NCBI GenBank assembly: GCA_019894795.1
Contig: JAGXNV010000002.1
Location: 1-50,432 of the forward strand
Length of the DNA stretch: 50,432 nucleotides
Direction: 5' to 3'
Source: Candidatus Heimdallarchaeota archaeon
Lineage (GTDB): Archaea; Asgardarchaeota; Heimdallarchaeia; Heimdallarchaeales; Heimdallarchaeaceae
Shown: positions 26,219 to 34,149 of the stretch, piece after piece
Position numbering within the stretch: position 1 is the stretch's first letter
Layout: each line of letters begins with the position of its first letter
The notes under the pieces: generated by a model
What the model was told of the DNA's origin: nothing
Databases searched by the model: none
What the model saw: only the letters and a program-made list of their open reading frames with translations
Program-made: the position numbers and the translations under genes

Positions 26219-26698
26219 TCATACCATATCATCTAGATGAGTAGCTATTACTGAATTAGAAACATAAATTGATGTTCCCGCTACTAAAGAAAGCAGTGTT
26301 GCATGACTTGGTATCATTTGGAATCTTTGGGTCTCTGTAACGCCCTCCAATCGAATTTCTATCGATGCTTGATATGCTGTTGAATATGGGACAACAGAAT
26401 CAATGACAACTCGTTCTACAATACAAAGCTCAGGAATCAGCTCTGCAACAGTTAATCTTGAATCTGCGCTTTCAACACCATTTAATTTTTTAGCTATTTC
26501 AATAGCGATTGAAACTGGTATATTAGTCATAAGAAAATTCTCTCCATTCTCTAACTCAAAATTAAGTAGAGGAATTTCTGCATAATGTTTTCCTGTTTTT
26601 TCCTCTTCTGAAGAAAAGATATCTGGACTTGCTGTTAACACATCAATACGGATAACTTTCAGCAGTTCAGTATCATCGGCGGAGAGTTTTTCTTCCAT
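26219..26698 (-). CDS. Bifunctional nuclease (BFN/DUF151) domain protein
   Basis: 159 residues. The C-terminal two thirds match the BFN/DUF151 fold: FLMTNIPVSIAIEIAKKL, VERVVIDSVVPYSTAYQASI, and the signature MIPSHATLLSLVAGTSIYVS. Plant and thermophile homologues have been reported as nucleases. Whether this one cuts nucleic acid is unknown. Residues 1-35 form an acidic N-terminal extension. It is a standalone gene transcribed away from the mobile element just upstream at 26747. Confidence 0.78.
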   Translation of the reverse strand: MEEKLSADDTELLKVIRIDVLTASPDIFSSEEEKTGKHYAEIPLLNFELENGENFLMTNIPVSIAIEIAKKLNGVESADSRLTVAELIPELCIVERVVIDSVVPYSTAYQASIEIRLEGVTETQRFQMIPSHATLLSLVAGTSIYVSNSVIATHLDDMV

Positions 26699-26742
26699 AT
26701 ATTAAAAGCAGTTACTACCTTCAAAAATGTTAAGATAGTCTC

Positions 26743-26746
26743 CATG
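26743..26746. repeat. Target-site duplication, left, copy 1 (CATG)
   Basis: CATG flanks the 346-bp element and is repeated at 27093-27096. Confidence 0.6.
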
Positions 26747-27092
26747 AGTTATTTTTCCCACTTTCCCCATGTTAAAGGAAAACGAAGCAAATTTTGAGGA
26801 CTCTTCCCAACCTAGGAACGTACAAGGTGGCAACGCTGCAAGCGGTGACATAGGTAAGCTTCAAGCTCTGGGATTACAGCTCCAACACACAGTGTTAGCG
26901 GAAGAGCGGGTTCATCTCCTCGCCGGGACTCATTACTGGAGATATATTCTTGAGCACCTTAGGTACTCACTCCAGCTCCGGAGGTAAACAGATTACTCTG
27001 TTTAAGCTCAAGCTATTGGCTCAAGACAATATTTACCATAGTCTACCCTATATAAAGTCAACAATAATCTGGGAGATGTAGGGAAAAATAGT
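26747..27092 (+). mobile_element. MITE-like non-autonomous element, copy 1 (346 bp)
   Basis: Matches 36250-36595 without gaps over the full 346 bp. From about offset 49 (26796) the two copies are identical for some 250 bp, with few differences afterwards and a more divergent left 49 bp. The ends are imperfect inverted repeats: left AGTTATTTTTCCCAC, right end complement ACTATTTTTCCCTAC. CATG flanks both sides (26743-26746, 27093-27096). There is no transposase frame; a 72-codon open frame inside has no protein-like features. The core contains strong hairpins at 26936-26975 and 26986-27003. This copy lies in the gap between the DUF151 gene and the ECF S-component gene. Mobilising transposase unknown. 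Confidence 0.82.
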
Positions 27093-27096
27093 CATG
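27093..27096. repeat. Target-site duplication, right, copy 1 (CATG)
   Basis: Exact CATG match to 26743-26746. Confidence 0.6.
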
Positions 27097-27211
27097 GGAA
27101 TATCATAACAGGAAAAGATACTAAAAGAAAACAATTTAACAATCACTTCTATATTGTAATCAAAAGTATGGAATACTACAACATGTAATTGCACATCAGC
27201 TAGTTGATAAA

Positions 27212-27868
27212 ATGAATGAAATACAAACAACGTCTAAGCAGAAGGAAACGACTCGAATCCAAACAATTCTCAAATTGTCCGTTACTGCAGCTCTTGCAAG
27301 TTTGGGCATCATTTTATCTGCTGTAGTAATTTTCTTTCCTAATATCGAATTCATCTCTGTTTCAATTTTCCTTATAACTTTGTTATTTGGGATTGAATAT
27401 GGGTTACTTGCTGCCGTATCTGTTTCTGTAGTATATGAATTTCTTATCATACCAATTTATGGTTCAGGGGGATTGCTCATAATTTTCAAATTATTGTGCT
27501 ATATCCTACTTGCAATAGTAACAGGTATAAGTAGGAGAGTATTTGTTAAACTATCTTTTTGGGAACTGGGTGTTTTTGGAGCTACTTTTGCTGTAATTTA
27601 TGATATAATTACAACTCTCTTTGGTCAGATAATTGTTCTACAACGAAGTGTAACCCTATCCTATCTAATCGGTGTTCTAATATTTGGAATACCTTTTACT
27701 TTGGCACATATAATTGGAAATTTCATTCTATTTAGTCTAACTAGAACACTGATTAATTGGGTGATCAGTGCTTTTCAGTATAGAGGAATTAAACTTCTGA
27801 TGCTTCCGCAAGTACAAAATTCAACTATTAAAAAATCATCATCTCATTCCAGCGAGGAAGTTATATGA
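27212..27868 (+). CDS. ECF-type transporter S component-like membrane protein
   Basis: 218 residues with about five to six hydrophobic segments, starting near LKLSVTAALASLGIILSAVV and including FLITLLFGIEYGLLAAVSVSV and the charged-poor late segment VLIFGIPFTLAHIIGNF. The pattern (A-x-x-x-x-LG early, GxxxG-like packing, periodic short loops) is that of substrate-binding S components of energy-coupling-factor vitamin transporters. No ECF ATPases lie nearby, so it would share a module encoded elsewhere. The stop overlaps the DUF4430 gene start by 4 nt, which points to cobalamin or a related ligand (inference). Confidence 0.65.
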   Translation: MNEIQTTSKQKETTRIQTILKLSVTAALASLGIILSAVVIFFPNIEFISVSIFLITLLFGIEYGLLAAVSVSVVYEFLIIPIYGSGGLLIIFKLLCYILLAIVTGISRRVFVKLSFWELGVFGATFAVIYDIITTLFGQIIVLQRSVTLSYLIGVLIFGIPFTLAHIIGNFILFSLTRTLINWVISAFQYRGIKLLMLPQVQNSTIKKSSSHSSEEVI

Positions 27869-28284
27869 AGAAATCAAAAATTATTTTCTTGATTATGGGA
27901 ATTGTACTTTTAACCTTAGTAATTTCCGCTTTAACCTTTTATTTCATATATACTTCAAATATTCCTACAAACGACAATATAAATGTAACAGTTATCATTA
28001 ACTATGGTTCATTAAAACAGGTTAATCAAGAAGAACACAATTTAACAGTTACAAAAGGTAGCTCTGCTCTACAAGCTTTCACAAATGTAGTCACGCTTGA
28101 TTTAGTAAATTACACTTTTGGAATATATATTGTAGGAGTAAATGGGTACCCGGAACAATCTCCTGATTACTGGGCCTTCTATTATTTTGACCACTCTTTG
28201 GTAGAGTGGGTATATGCAGAAGTTGGAGTTGATAATTATTACCTTGATGATGGAAATATGATAAAACTCGAATACACAGGATAG
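27865..28284 (+). CDS. DUF4430 (transcobalamin-like C-terminal) domain protein, membrane-anchored
   Basis: 139 residues. An N-terminal hydrophobic anchor (about 5-30) leads to a short DUF4430 domain: VTKGSSALQAF, then IVGVNGYPEQSPDYWAFYYF and VGVDNYYLDDGNMIKLEY. These are the family's hallmarks (ligand strand, W-x-x-Y segment, and the final L-x-DGD-like turn). Related domains occur in eukaryotic cobalamin carriers and in bacterial surface proteins. It is outward facing. The start overlaps the ECF S-component gene by 4 nt, and the presenilin-like gene follows after 35 nt. Confidence 0.75.
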   Translation: MKKSKIIFLIMGIVLLTLVISALTFYFIYTSNIPTNDNINVTVIINYGSLKQVNQEEHNLTVTKGSSALQAFTNVVTLDLVNYTFGIYIVGVNGYPEQSPDYWAFYYFDHSLVEWVYAEVGVDNYYLDDGNMIKLEYTG

Positions 28285-28319
28285 AATAAAGGAAATGAAC
28301 CATGAAGAGGTGCTGATGC

Positions 28320-29225
28320 GTGAATTCAAATGAGAAAGAGTCATATGGTTTTCTTCTGATTACGTATCAAACTAGCCATCCTCTTTTGTTAGTCTTAATA
28401 CCCTTTTTAGCTATTAGTAGTTTAATAGGATGGGTTTACAGATATTTCAACATTATTGATTTTGATCTATCCTTTTTCTTCGGAAGTGGAGGTGAATACT
28501 CTTTCCAAATTATGGATGGGGTAATTTTCGTTTCAATAGCTGCTTTAAGCAGTGTTATCATTGTTTTTACTTTGAAATATGGCTTGGAAAGATTCCTTAA
28601 ACTATTTTTTTCAATTGGACTTTTTCTATCACCTGTAAGCATGTTATGGTTACACGGGTACTTAATTGATTATTATTTACATAATGGAACATATTGGTTT
28701 GAAATAATATTTGCAATAATTGGTGTAATAATTGGTGTATTTGTTATTTGGGCATTTGTTTTCAAAAAAGGGAACAAACATTTACGAAATGGACTGGTAA
28801 TATTTCTAGGCATTACATTGGGTTCTATATTTGGTCTTTTACTATCACTAACAACTTATCTAACTTTAATTATACTCATCTCTCTCTTTGACATCTATTC
28901 TGTCTTTAAGGGACCTATAAACAAGATGATGCAGAAAACAAATCTACATTATGGACCAATATCTCCATTGCAGAAAAAGGAAACGGCATTAGGAATAGGT
29001 GATTTTATTTTTTATTCATCACTAGTTGCATTCGCAACTTCTAACTTTGGTTTAGCAATTGGTTTTGCTTCTATCGTTGGTCTCTTACTCGGGGTAGTGT
29101 TAACTGAGAAACTTTTAATGAAATTTGGAAGATTTCCAGGGTTACCTTTGCCAATCTTCTTATCGTTAGCATTTTTGGGTTTAGGATATCTAATATCCAC
29201 CTTTTTGTCAAAATCACTCTACTAA
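28320..29225 (+). CDS. Presenilin/signal-peptide-peptidase-like intramembrane aspartyl protease
   Basis: 301 residues with about nine membrane helices. The two catalytic aspartates fit family A22: D191 in LISLFDIYSVF (YD-type motif, with F replacing Y) and D228 in ALGIGDFIFYS (GxGD, residues 225-228). The third signature, usually PAL, reads LPLP at 275-278. Archaeal homologues of this group cleave transmembrane helices. GTG at 28320 is chosen with GAGGTG about 8 nt upstream. It lies third in the unit with the ECF S component and DUF4430 protein, suggesting it may release or turn over the anchored partner (inference). Confidence 0.82.
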   Translation: MNSNEKESYGFLLITYQTSHPLLLVLIPFLAISSLIGWVYRYFNIIDFDLSFFFGSGGEYSFQIMDGVIFVSIAALSSVIIVFTLKYGLERFLKLFFSIGLFLSPVSMLWLHGYLIDYYLHNGTYWFEIIFAIIGVIIGVFVIWAFVFKKGNKHLRNGLVIFLGITLGSIFGLLLSLTTYLTLIILISLFDIYSVFKGPINKMMQKTNLHYGPISPLQKKETALGIGDFIFYSSLVAFATSNFGLAIGFASIVGLLLGVVLTEKLLMKFGRFPGLPLPIFLSLAFLGLGYLISTFLSKSLY

Positions 29226-29262
29226 CAAACCATCAAATTAAACATTCTGTAGTAACAAAAAT

Positions 29263-29277
29263 CAAAAGGTTTAAAAT
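29263..29277 (+). promoter_or_regulatory. BRE/TATA candidate for uS19
   Basis: AAAAGGTTTAAAAT combines a purine-rich BRE-like stretch with a TATA match about 35 nt before the uS19 ATG at 29311. Confidence 0.5.
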
Positions 29278-29310
29278 GAGTGCTGGAGGAAACTAGCTCG
29301 GTCGTAAAAC

Positions 29311-29724
29311 ATGTCTTCACGCAAGTTCAGATACAGAGGATTTACTATAGAAGAATTAAAACAGAAAAGTATGGATGAGATACTCGAGCTATTACCGGCA
29401 CGAAGAAGAAGAAACTTATCTCGTCAAGAATTCTGGACACCAAGAAGAAAGAAGCTATTAGAAGACATTAGAAGCGCTATTGAATCTCAAGAAAGTGAAG
29501 ATAAAGTAGTGGTAAGAACACATGTAAGAGATATGACCGTTCTACCAGAGATGGTTGGTGCAACTGTAGCAATTTATAATGGTAAAGAGTTCATTGAGAT
29601 TCTAATACAACCACCGATGATAGGGCATGTATTCGGAGAGTTTAGTCCTACAACTAAGAAAGTTAACCATGGGAGTCCTGGAATAGGTGCAACAAGATCA
29701 TCATTATACGTTCCACTAAAATAA
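29311..29724 (+). CDS. rps19: 30S ribosomal protein uS19
   Basis: 137 residues, usual archaeal/eukaryotic length. Conserved blocks are LLPARRRRNL, VRTHVRDMTVLPEMVG, NGKEFIEILI, MIGHVFGEFSPTTK and the C-terminal GIGATRSS. The protein binds 16S rRNA at the head of the small subunit near the A site. It is normally found in the S10-type operon. Here it stands alone with its own BRE/TATA candidate, which suggests the ribosomal operon has been split. A PadR-type regulator follows. Confidence 0.97.
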   Translation: MSSRKFRYRGFTIEELKQKSMDEILELLPARRRRNLSRQEFWTPRRKKLLEDIRSAIESQESEDKVVVRTHVRDMTVLPEMVGATVAIYNGKEFIEILIQPPMIGHVFGEFSPTTKKVNHGSPGIGATRSSLYVPLK

Positions 29725-29777
29725 TTTTTCTTACTTTTTCCTTAAGTTTTATAAAATACCTTTTCTGTTTCTATTGT

Positions 29778-30164
29778 ATGACTACTCCTCCTAAAGAAAA
29801 TTCTGTTTTAAAACCAGAAGAAACAAAGGCTTTTCAGAGATTAGAAAAGAATTTTACTATTGATTTGCTTTGGATTTGGGTATTAAGACTATTAAGAGAT
29901 GGTCCAAAGTACGCTTACGAACTACGACAAGAGATAGCGACCAAATTTGGATTTACTCCTGCAACTGTTACAAATTACACCATTCTTTATCTTCTTGAAA
30001 GAGAAGGTGTTGTACATAAGGTTGAGAAGAGAAATTCAGATGAACGTATTGATAGAAAATACTATGCTATAACAGAGTTAGGCGAAGACGTGATGGATAA
30101 AGCAGAAAATTACTTGAGCGAAACTTTTAGCAAATTGTTCCCCAAAAGCAAAATTGTTTCCTAA
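29778..30164 (+). CDS. PadR-family transcriptional regulator
   Basis: 128 residues. The winged-helix domain shows the PadR pattern LWIWVLRLLRDGPKYAYELR, TNYTILYLLEREGVV, the wing region RNSDERIDRKYYAIT and the C-terminal dimerisation helix ELGEDVMDKAENYL. Its target is unknown. It sits between two ribosomal protein genes and could regulate one of them, but there is no sequence evidence for that. Confidence 0.86.
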   Translation: MTTPPKENSVLKPEETKAFQRLEKNFTIDLLWIWVLRLLRDGPKYAYELRQEIATKFGFTPATVTNYTILYLLEREGVVHKVEKRNSDERIDRKYYAITELGEDVMDKAENYLSETFSKLFPKSKIVS

Positions 30165-30189
30165 AATAAAACTTGCACGTTTTTCAACA

Positions 30190-30199
30190 AATTTAAAAA
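30190..30199 (+). promoter_or_regulatory. TATA-box candidate for eS26
   Basis: AATTTAAAAA lies about 52 nt upstream of the eS26 ATG. Confidence 0.4.
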
Positions 30200-30250
30200 T
30201 TCATACGTAACACAGTTCATAGGTTACTATAATGATGGTGTTGATTTAAT

Positions 30251-30523
30251 ATGCCTAAGAAGAGAAAGTCGGGAGGAAGGTCCGGAGGTAAAAGAGGACG
30301 TGCCTCTGCGAAGACTTGTGCTAGTTGCGGAGGAACAGTTGCAACTGATAAAGCAAAGAAATACACTGTTTTTAGCAGTGCAGTAGATTACAGACTAGCT
30401 AAAGAGCTTCGATCAGAAGGAGCTCATATTCCTCGTCAACAAAAGATAGTCTACTATTGTGTTTCTTGTGCTATTCACAAGGGTAGAACAAATATTAGAG
30501 CAAAGAAAGAGAGACATGATTAA
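30251..30523 (+). CDS. rps26e: 30S ribosomal protein eS26
   Basis: 90 residues. A basic N-terminus (MPKKRKSGGRSGGKRGRAS) is followed by zinc cysteines C23-x2-C26 and C70-x2-C73 and the C-terminal HKGRTNIRAKKERHD. eS26 contacts mRNA at the exit channel of the eukaryotic small subunit. Among archaea it is restricted to TACK/Asgard-type lineages, which supports the lineage call. Confidence 0.95.
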   Translation: MPKKRKSGGRSGGKRGRASAKTCASCGGTVATDKAKKYTVFSSAVDYRLAKELRSEGAHIPRQQKIVYYCVSCAIHKGRTNIRAKKERHD

Positions 30524-30570
30524 TCCCATTTCTTATCTCCTTTATTCTTTCACTTTTTCGAGGAAAACAA

Positions 30571-31158
30571 ATGAATATATCTTTTTTAATACCTTCTTCA
30601 ACAATAAGGTTTACAACCCCTAAAAAAATAAAATCAGTTGTAGGTGGACAAGAGAGAGTGGACGTTTATTCTCGAATTTTACTTAACCTTTATCGCTGGC
30701 AAGATAGATTTGATGCTGATATTACAGCTATTTTTTACTTGTCCCATCTTGAAGAGAATTTATCAATTAGCATCTCTCTGTCAAATATAACTCATCAAAT
30801 TAAAACTGAGTTGGAAGCTACGCATTTTATAATAAATCTCTTTGATACTCCTGGAAATTTCGGCGCTAAAGCTCAAAAACAAGATTTTGAGACTTTATTA
30901 ACAACTCTAGCAGAAAAACACACATTATATTATCTTACTTCTTCTGGTAAAGATATATCTGTATTGAATGATGAAATTCTAAAATCAGGAGATTTATGCT
31001 TCATTTTAGGGAGCCAACTGGATCTTACTGAAAATCAAGAGAGAGTTCTTGGAAAATTCAATCCATTTTTAATAAGTGTGGGTGATCGAGAATATCTTGC
31101 TTCTCACATTATCACGATTATTAACCATTATTTATTTAGTAAATATAGCAAAATGTAA
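30571..31158 (+). CDS. trmY: TrmY-like SPOUT methyltransferase
   Basis: 195 residues. The C-terminal part matches the SPOUT trefoil-knot of TrmY, which makes N1-methylpseudouridine 54 in archaeal tRNA: LYYLTSSGKDIS, LCFILGSQLDLTENQE and FLISVGDREYLASHIITIIN are the knot and SAM-binding segments. The N-terminal part (VDVYSRILLNLYRW) fits the known R-x-D-x-L-x-R-x-L-L region loosely. A few normally conserved residues differ, so another tRNA/rRNA target is possible. It follows eS26 by 47 nt and may be co-transcribed. Confidence 0.68.
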   Translation: MNISFLIPSSTIRFTTPKKIKSVVGGQERVDVYSRILLNLYRWQDRFDADITAIFYLSHLEENLSISISLSNITHQIKTELEATHFIINLFDTPGNFGAKAQKQDFETLLTTLAEKHTLYYLTSSGKDISVLNDEILKSGDLCFILGSQLDLTENQERVLGKFNPFLISVGDREYLASHIITIINHYLFSKYSKM

Positions 31159-31199
31159 GATTACTAAAACTTTAATTCTTGGAGCTAAAAATTAAATTA

Positions 31200-31472
31200 A
31201 TGACAAATGATGAGAAGGATAACAAGAAGAAATTGGATAACTCCGTTGTTACTAAGAAAATGCTTGCAGTTGCTTTCACATCTCCTGTCTTTTTCAGTGT
31301 AGTTTTTATAACTATAGCCTTTTTTGCTACATCGAATTCATCTGAAACGGTTCGGACAATATTCCTTGTTGTAGCTACTTTTGTTGGTCTCGGTGTATCA
31401 ATAGGTGTTATCTTTCTTATGCAGAAAATAATTAATAAAAAATTAAAAGAGATAGAGGACGAATCACAATAA
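31200..31472 (+). CDS. Small two-helix membrane protein
   Basis: About 90 residues from ATG 31200 (TTG at 31179 is an alternative that adds seven residues). A charged N-terminus (NDEKDNKKKLDN) precedes hydrophobic segments near 24-45 and 55-77, then a charged tail KKLKEIEDES. Function unknown. No family recognised. It lies 41 nt after the TrmY-like gene. Confidence 0.6.
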   Translation: MTNDEKDNKKKLDNSVVTKKMLAVAFTSPVFFSVVFITIAFFATSNSSETVRTIFLVVATFVGLGVSIGVIFLMQKIINKKLKEIEDESQ

Positions 31473-31492
31473 TTTGGTAAAAGGTTAATAAT

Positions 31493-31873
31493 ATGTCACC
31501 TAAAGAGATTAACCAAAAATATTCATAAAAGAGAGCAACAGAGTTCTTTTTGTTAATCCACCAGAAGGTTATGATGAAATTTTGGGAAAACTCCCAGATA
31601 ATGTTAAGATTCTAACCAAACTTGAAGATTCTATAGACGTGATTCAGGTTTTTGTGAAAAGTAAAGCTGAATTAGAAGATTTACTCCCAAATCTGAAAGA
31701 TTTTCTTCATCCTAAAGGGAAGCTGTGGGTAACATACTACAAAGGAACCTCTGAGTACAAAACGGACATAAATAGAGATAGCATTCTTGCTTGGAATGCT
31801 TGGTTTACAAGGTGTAGCCATTATCTCAATAGATGTTGAGTGGTCAGCTTAACGATTCAAAGCTTCCGAATGA
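31493..31873 (+). pseudogene. Decayed DUF3052-family gene
   Basis: Joining three frames gives a full DUF3052-type protein. MSPKEINQKYS starts at 31493 and stops in-frame at 31526-31528. From there a second frame continues KESNRVLFVNPPEGYDEILGK...LPDNVKILTK and reaches TDINRDSILAWNA. Near 31800 a one-base gain shifts it to GLQGVAIISIDVEWSA. There the stop at 31850-31852 interrupts, and RFKASE ends at 31871-31873. Family hallmarks are the NPPEGY, LWVTYYKGTS and TDINRD segments. An 85-codon open piece (31582-31839) is only the middle part. Sequencing error could explain a frameshift but not so easily three lesions. Confidence 0.7.
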
Positions 31874-31885
31874 CTATCAGCTCTC

Positions 31886-32977
31886 TCATTGCTGTTCTTT
31901 GAACCATTGTATTGTTCTCTCAAAAGCTTCTTCTTTTGACACAATTGGTTTATAACCAAAATCTCTCTCAGCTTTGTCGCTAACAAATGTATGATCAACA
32001 CAAGTTTGAACTACTGCAAATCTATTGAAATTTGATTTTGGAGCGATTTTTTCTGCGAACCATGCAAGTGTATAAGCTAGTTTGTATGGGATAGACTTCG
32101 TAGGAGGAGTAAGGCTTAATGCCTTGAGAAAAGGTTCCATAAACGTAAATAGATTATCTGCTGGTTGATGATCTACAATGAAGTAACACTCCCCTGCAAC
32201 TTTTGAACCTTGATAGAGGTGCTTTGCAGCAAGAATATGTGCATGAGCAACATTCTCTGAGTAAACGTGAGAAAATTCCGCTGTACCATCACCCAGTTTA
32301 ATGTTGTTATTACTTTTAGCCATCTGAACAATATTTGCTATATGATATTTGTCTCTCGGTCCATACATCCCCACAGGTCTAAGAGATACAGTCGCCAATC
32401 CATTTTCATCATTTGCTGCAATTGTTGCTTTTTCAGCTAAAATTTTAGTTCGTGAATAGTTATCTTTAGGCATTTTTTCTGGGTATGGTAAAGTTTCATC
32501 AGCGTATACAATTGGTTTTCTTCCATCAACAACAACATCTAATGTTGATGTATATACTAGCCGTAAAACCCCAAATTTGAAGCATGAATCGATCACATTT
32601 TGGTTTCCAATAACATTTATTTCATCAAAAGTTTTTGCTGGTGTTCCAGGATTCCAAATAGCAGCAGCGGTCTGAAATACCGTATCTATTCCCTCACATG
32701 CATTTTCAACTTCCTCCATGTTTTTTATGTCTCCAACTAAAGATTCAACACCTTCTATTTCTAAAGATTCAAGATCTAATACACGAACGAAGTGGTTACT
32801 TTCTCGTAATTGAGAAACAATTTCATATCCTAACATTCCTACCCCTCCAATAACTAGACATTTTCCGAGATTTGTTAGAACTTTTCCCAAGACTTCACTT
32901 CCTTCGTCAGTTTTTATCTCATTGGAGTTTAATGCTTGATGCTTGTTTATGGTTGTATTAACTGGCTCGTTTGTCAT
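31886..32977 (-). CDS. NAD-dependent epimerase / 3beta-hydroxysteroid-dehydrogenase-like extended SDR
   Basis: About 363 residues. The N-terminal Rossmann motif CLVIGGVGMLGYEIV is followed by LVYTSTLDVV and NYSRTK (YxxxK catalytic pair) and SLRPVGMYGPRD. The C-terminal part resembles the 3beta-HSD/isomerase family, whose relatives reduce sterol- or sugar-like substrates with NAD(P). ATG 32977 is chosen because the ATG at 33034 would overlap the ferredoxin gene by 44 nt and adds 19 unlike residues; GTGA lies 5 nt upstream. It is the last gene of a redox unit with two Fe-S proteins. Confidence 0.85.
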   Translation of the reverse strand: MTNEPVNTTINKHQALNSNEIKTDEGSEVLGKVLTNLGKCLVIGGVGMLGYEIVSQLRESNHFVRVLDLESLEIEGVESLVGDIKNMEEVENACEGIDTVFQTAAAIWNPGTPAKTFDEINVIGNQNVIDSCFKFGVLRLVYTSTLDVVVDGRKPIVYADETLPYPEKMPKDNYSRTKILAEKATIAANDENGLATVSLRPVGMYGPRDKYHIANIVQMAKSNNNIKLGDGTAEFSHVYSENVAHAHILAAKHLYQGSKVAGECYFIVDHQPADNLFTFMEPFLKALSLTPPTKSIPYKLAYTLAWFAEKIAPKSNFNRFAVVQTCVDHTFVSDKAERDFGYKPIVSKEEAFERTIQWFKEQQ

Positions 32978-32990
32978 CGATTTCACATTC

Positions 32991-33248
32991 TTAGAACTTA
33001 ATTGAAATTGCTTGTTCAGGACATTGTTCAACACACTTCATACATCTGGTGCAAAGTGACGGATAAACTGGTGTCACTCGCCAAATTTGTGGGTCATAGG
33101 GATCATCATCTTTTTGATAATCTAGAGACTGATGCAATAAGAAAATTGCTGGATCACAAACCTTTAGGCAGATAGTACAGTTGCGAGGGTCAATCTTATT
33201 CCCATCACCACAAATTGAGTAATTTATCTTTATCTTGGTTCTACTCAT
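32991..33248 (-). CDS. 4Fe-4S ferredoxin-type protein
   Basis: 85 residues. Two cysteine clusters: CTICLKVC near 24-31 and CTRCMKCVEQC near 66-76, each followed by D/P, as in 2x[4Fe-4S] ferredoxins although the first lacks one ligand within its motif. It would pass electrons between the larger Fe-S protein upstream and the dehydrogenase-like enzyme downstream. It starts 13 nt after the upstream stop. Confidence 0.82.
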   Translation of the reverse strand: MSRTKIKINYSICGDGNKIDPRNCTICLKVCDPAIFLLHQSLDYQKDDDPYDPQIWRVTPVYPSLCTRCMKCVEQCPEQAISIKF

Positions 33249-33261
33249 GTGCTCACCTTAT

Positions 33262-34149
33262 CTAATATTGACCTTTTAGAGCAGGAATCTCGTTTCTAGC
33301 AACAATATTAAGTGCTTCAAAGCGGCACATATGTAAACAAACACCACAACCAAAACACTTAGATTGATCCACATCAACACGTTTTGTATTTTCATTAAAA
33401 GAAATAGCTCCAAATTGACACATGGTTATGCATCTTTTGCAGCCTTGGCAATTATCCGGATTGTTTTGCACAACATATTCTGCTTTAAAAATTGATTTAA
33501 TGCCAAATTCTGTACGAGGTCTGAATCCTGCACACATTGGTGTTTGACATGCACACAAATTATTGATATATGGTGTGGCCCCGTACCAAATTGTGCCTAT
33601 GTATCCCTTTTTATTGAATTCAGTAAATTTTTCTATAGCTTCATCCTTAGTTATTCTATACTTGCTATCTTCAGGTTCAGGTATAAAACGTGGCAATTTA
33701 TCTATTATCTCACTCATAACACCGAAATTTATACAACATGCTTCCTTTTCTCCTTTATGCATGTAACGACACATACAATATTTCATGATCAAACTGTCTT
33801 CTGGAACACACGTTTCCAAAATTGTAATGGCATCATCAAGTGGAATTACTTGACCAATATGACCTTCAGCTTTGAATGGATTTCGAGATGGTTTATCAGT
33901 GTGTAACATTTTTTCAGCGAATGTTTTCACAATTCGACCAATAATTGGCATTTGTATTTTATAACCCATCCCGATCGCACTGAAGCCACCAAATTTCCTT
34001 ACTTGCATGGCTTCAAAAGTTTTGTATTGTTCCATTAAGAATTCTTTAAGGTCTAATTCTTCAGCTAATTCATTAGAATAATTTCTTGCATTGAAATACC
34101 ATTTTCCAGCTGTGCCATGCTCTAAACAATAATCACACATATAGTACAC
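33262..34149 (-). CDS. Multi-cysteine 4Fe-4S cluster protein
   Basis: 295 residues. The C-terminal third has two classic clusters CQGCKRCITMC and CFGCGVCLHMC. The N-terminal two thirds hold further cysteines in CDYC, CMCRYMHKGEKEACC and CACQTPMCAG, enough for an additional cluster or metal site. I do not recognise the N-terminal family. The protein is soluble and has no signal peptide. It is the first gene of a three-gene redox unit with a ferredoxin and a 3beta-HSD-like enzyme. ATG at 34140 (residue 4) is an alternative start. Confidence 0.78.
   Translation of the reverse strand: MYYMCDYCLEHGTAGKWYFNARNYSNELAEELDLKEFLMEQYKTFEAMQVRKFGGFSAIGMGYKIQMPIIGRIVKTFAEKMLHTDKPSRNPFKAEGHIGQVIPLDDAITILETCVPEDSLIMKYCMCRYMHKGEKEACCINFGVMSEIIDKLPRFIPEPEDSKYRITKDEAIEKFTEFNKKGYIGTIWYGATPYINNLCACQTPMCAGFRPRTEFGIKSIFKAEYVVQNNPDNCQGCKRCITMCQFGAISFNENTKRVDVDQSKCFGCGVCLHMCRFEALNIVARNEIPALKGQY

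Noticed and set aside
26769-26987. 72-codon open frame inside the first element (and 71-codon twin at 36275-36490)
   Set aside because: It begins at different sequence in the two copies, has no recognisable domain, and its conservation follows the DNA identity of the element rather than codon constraints.
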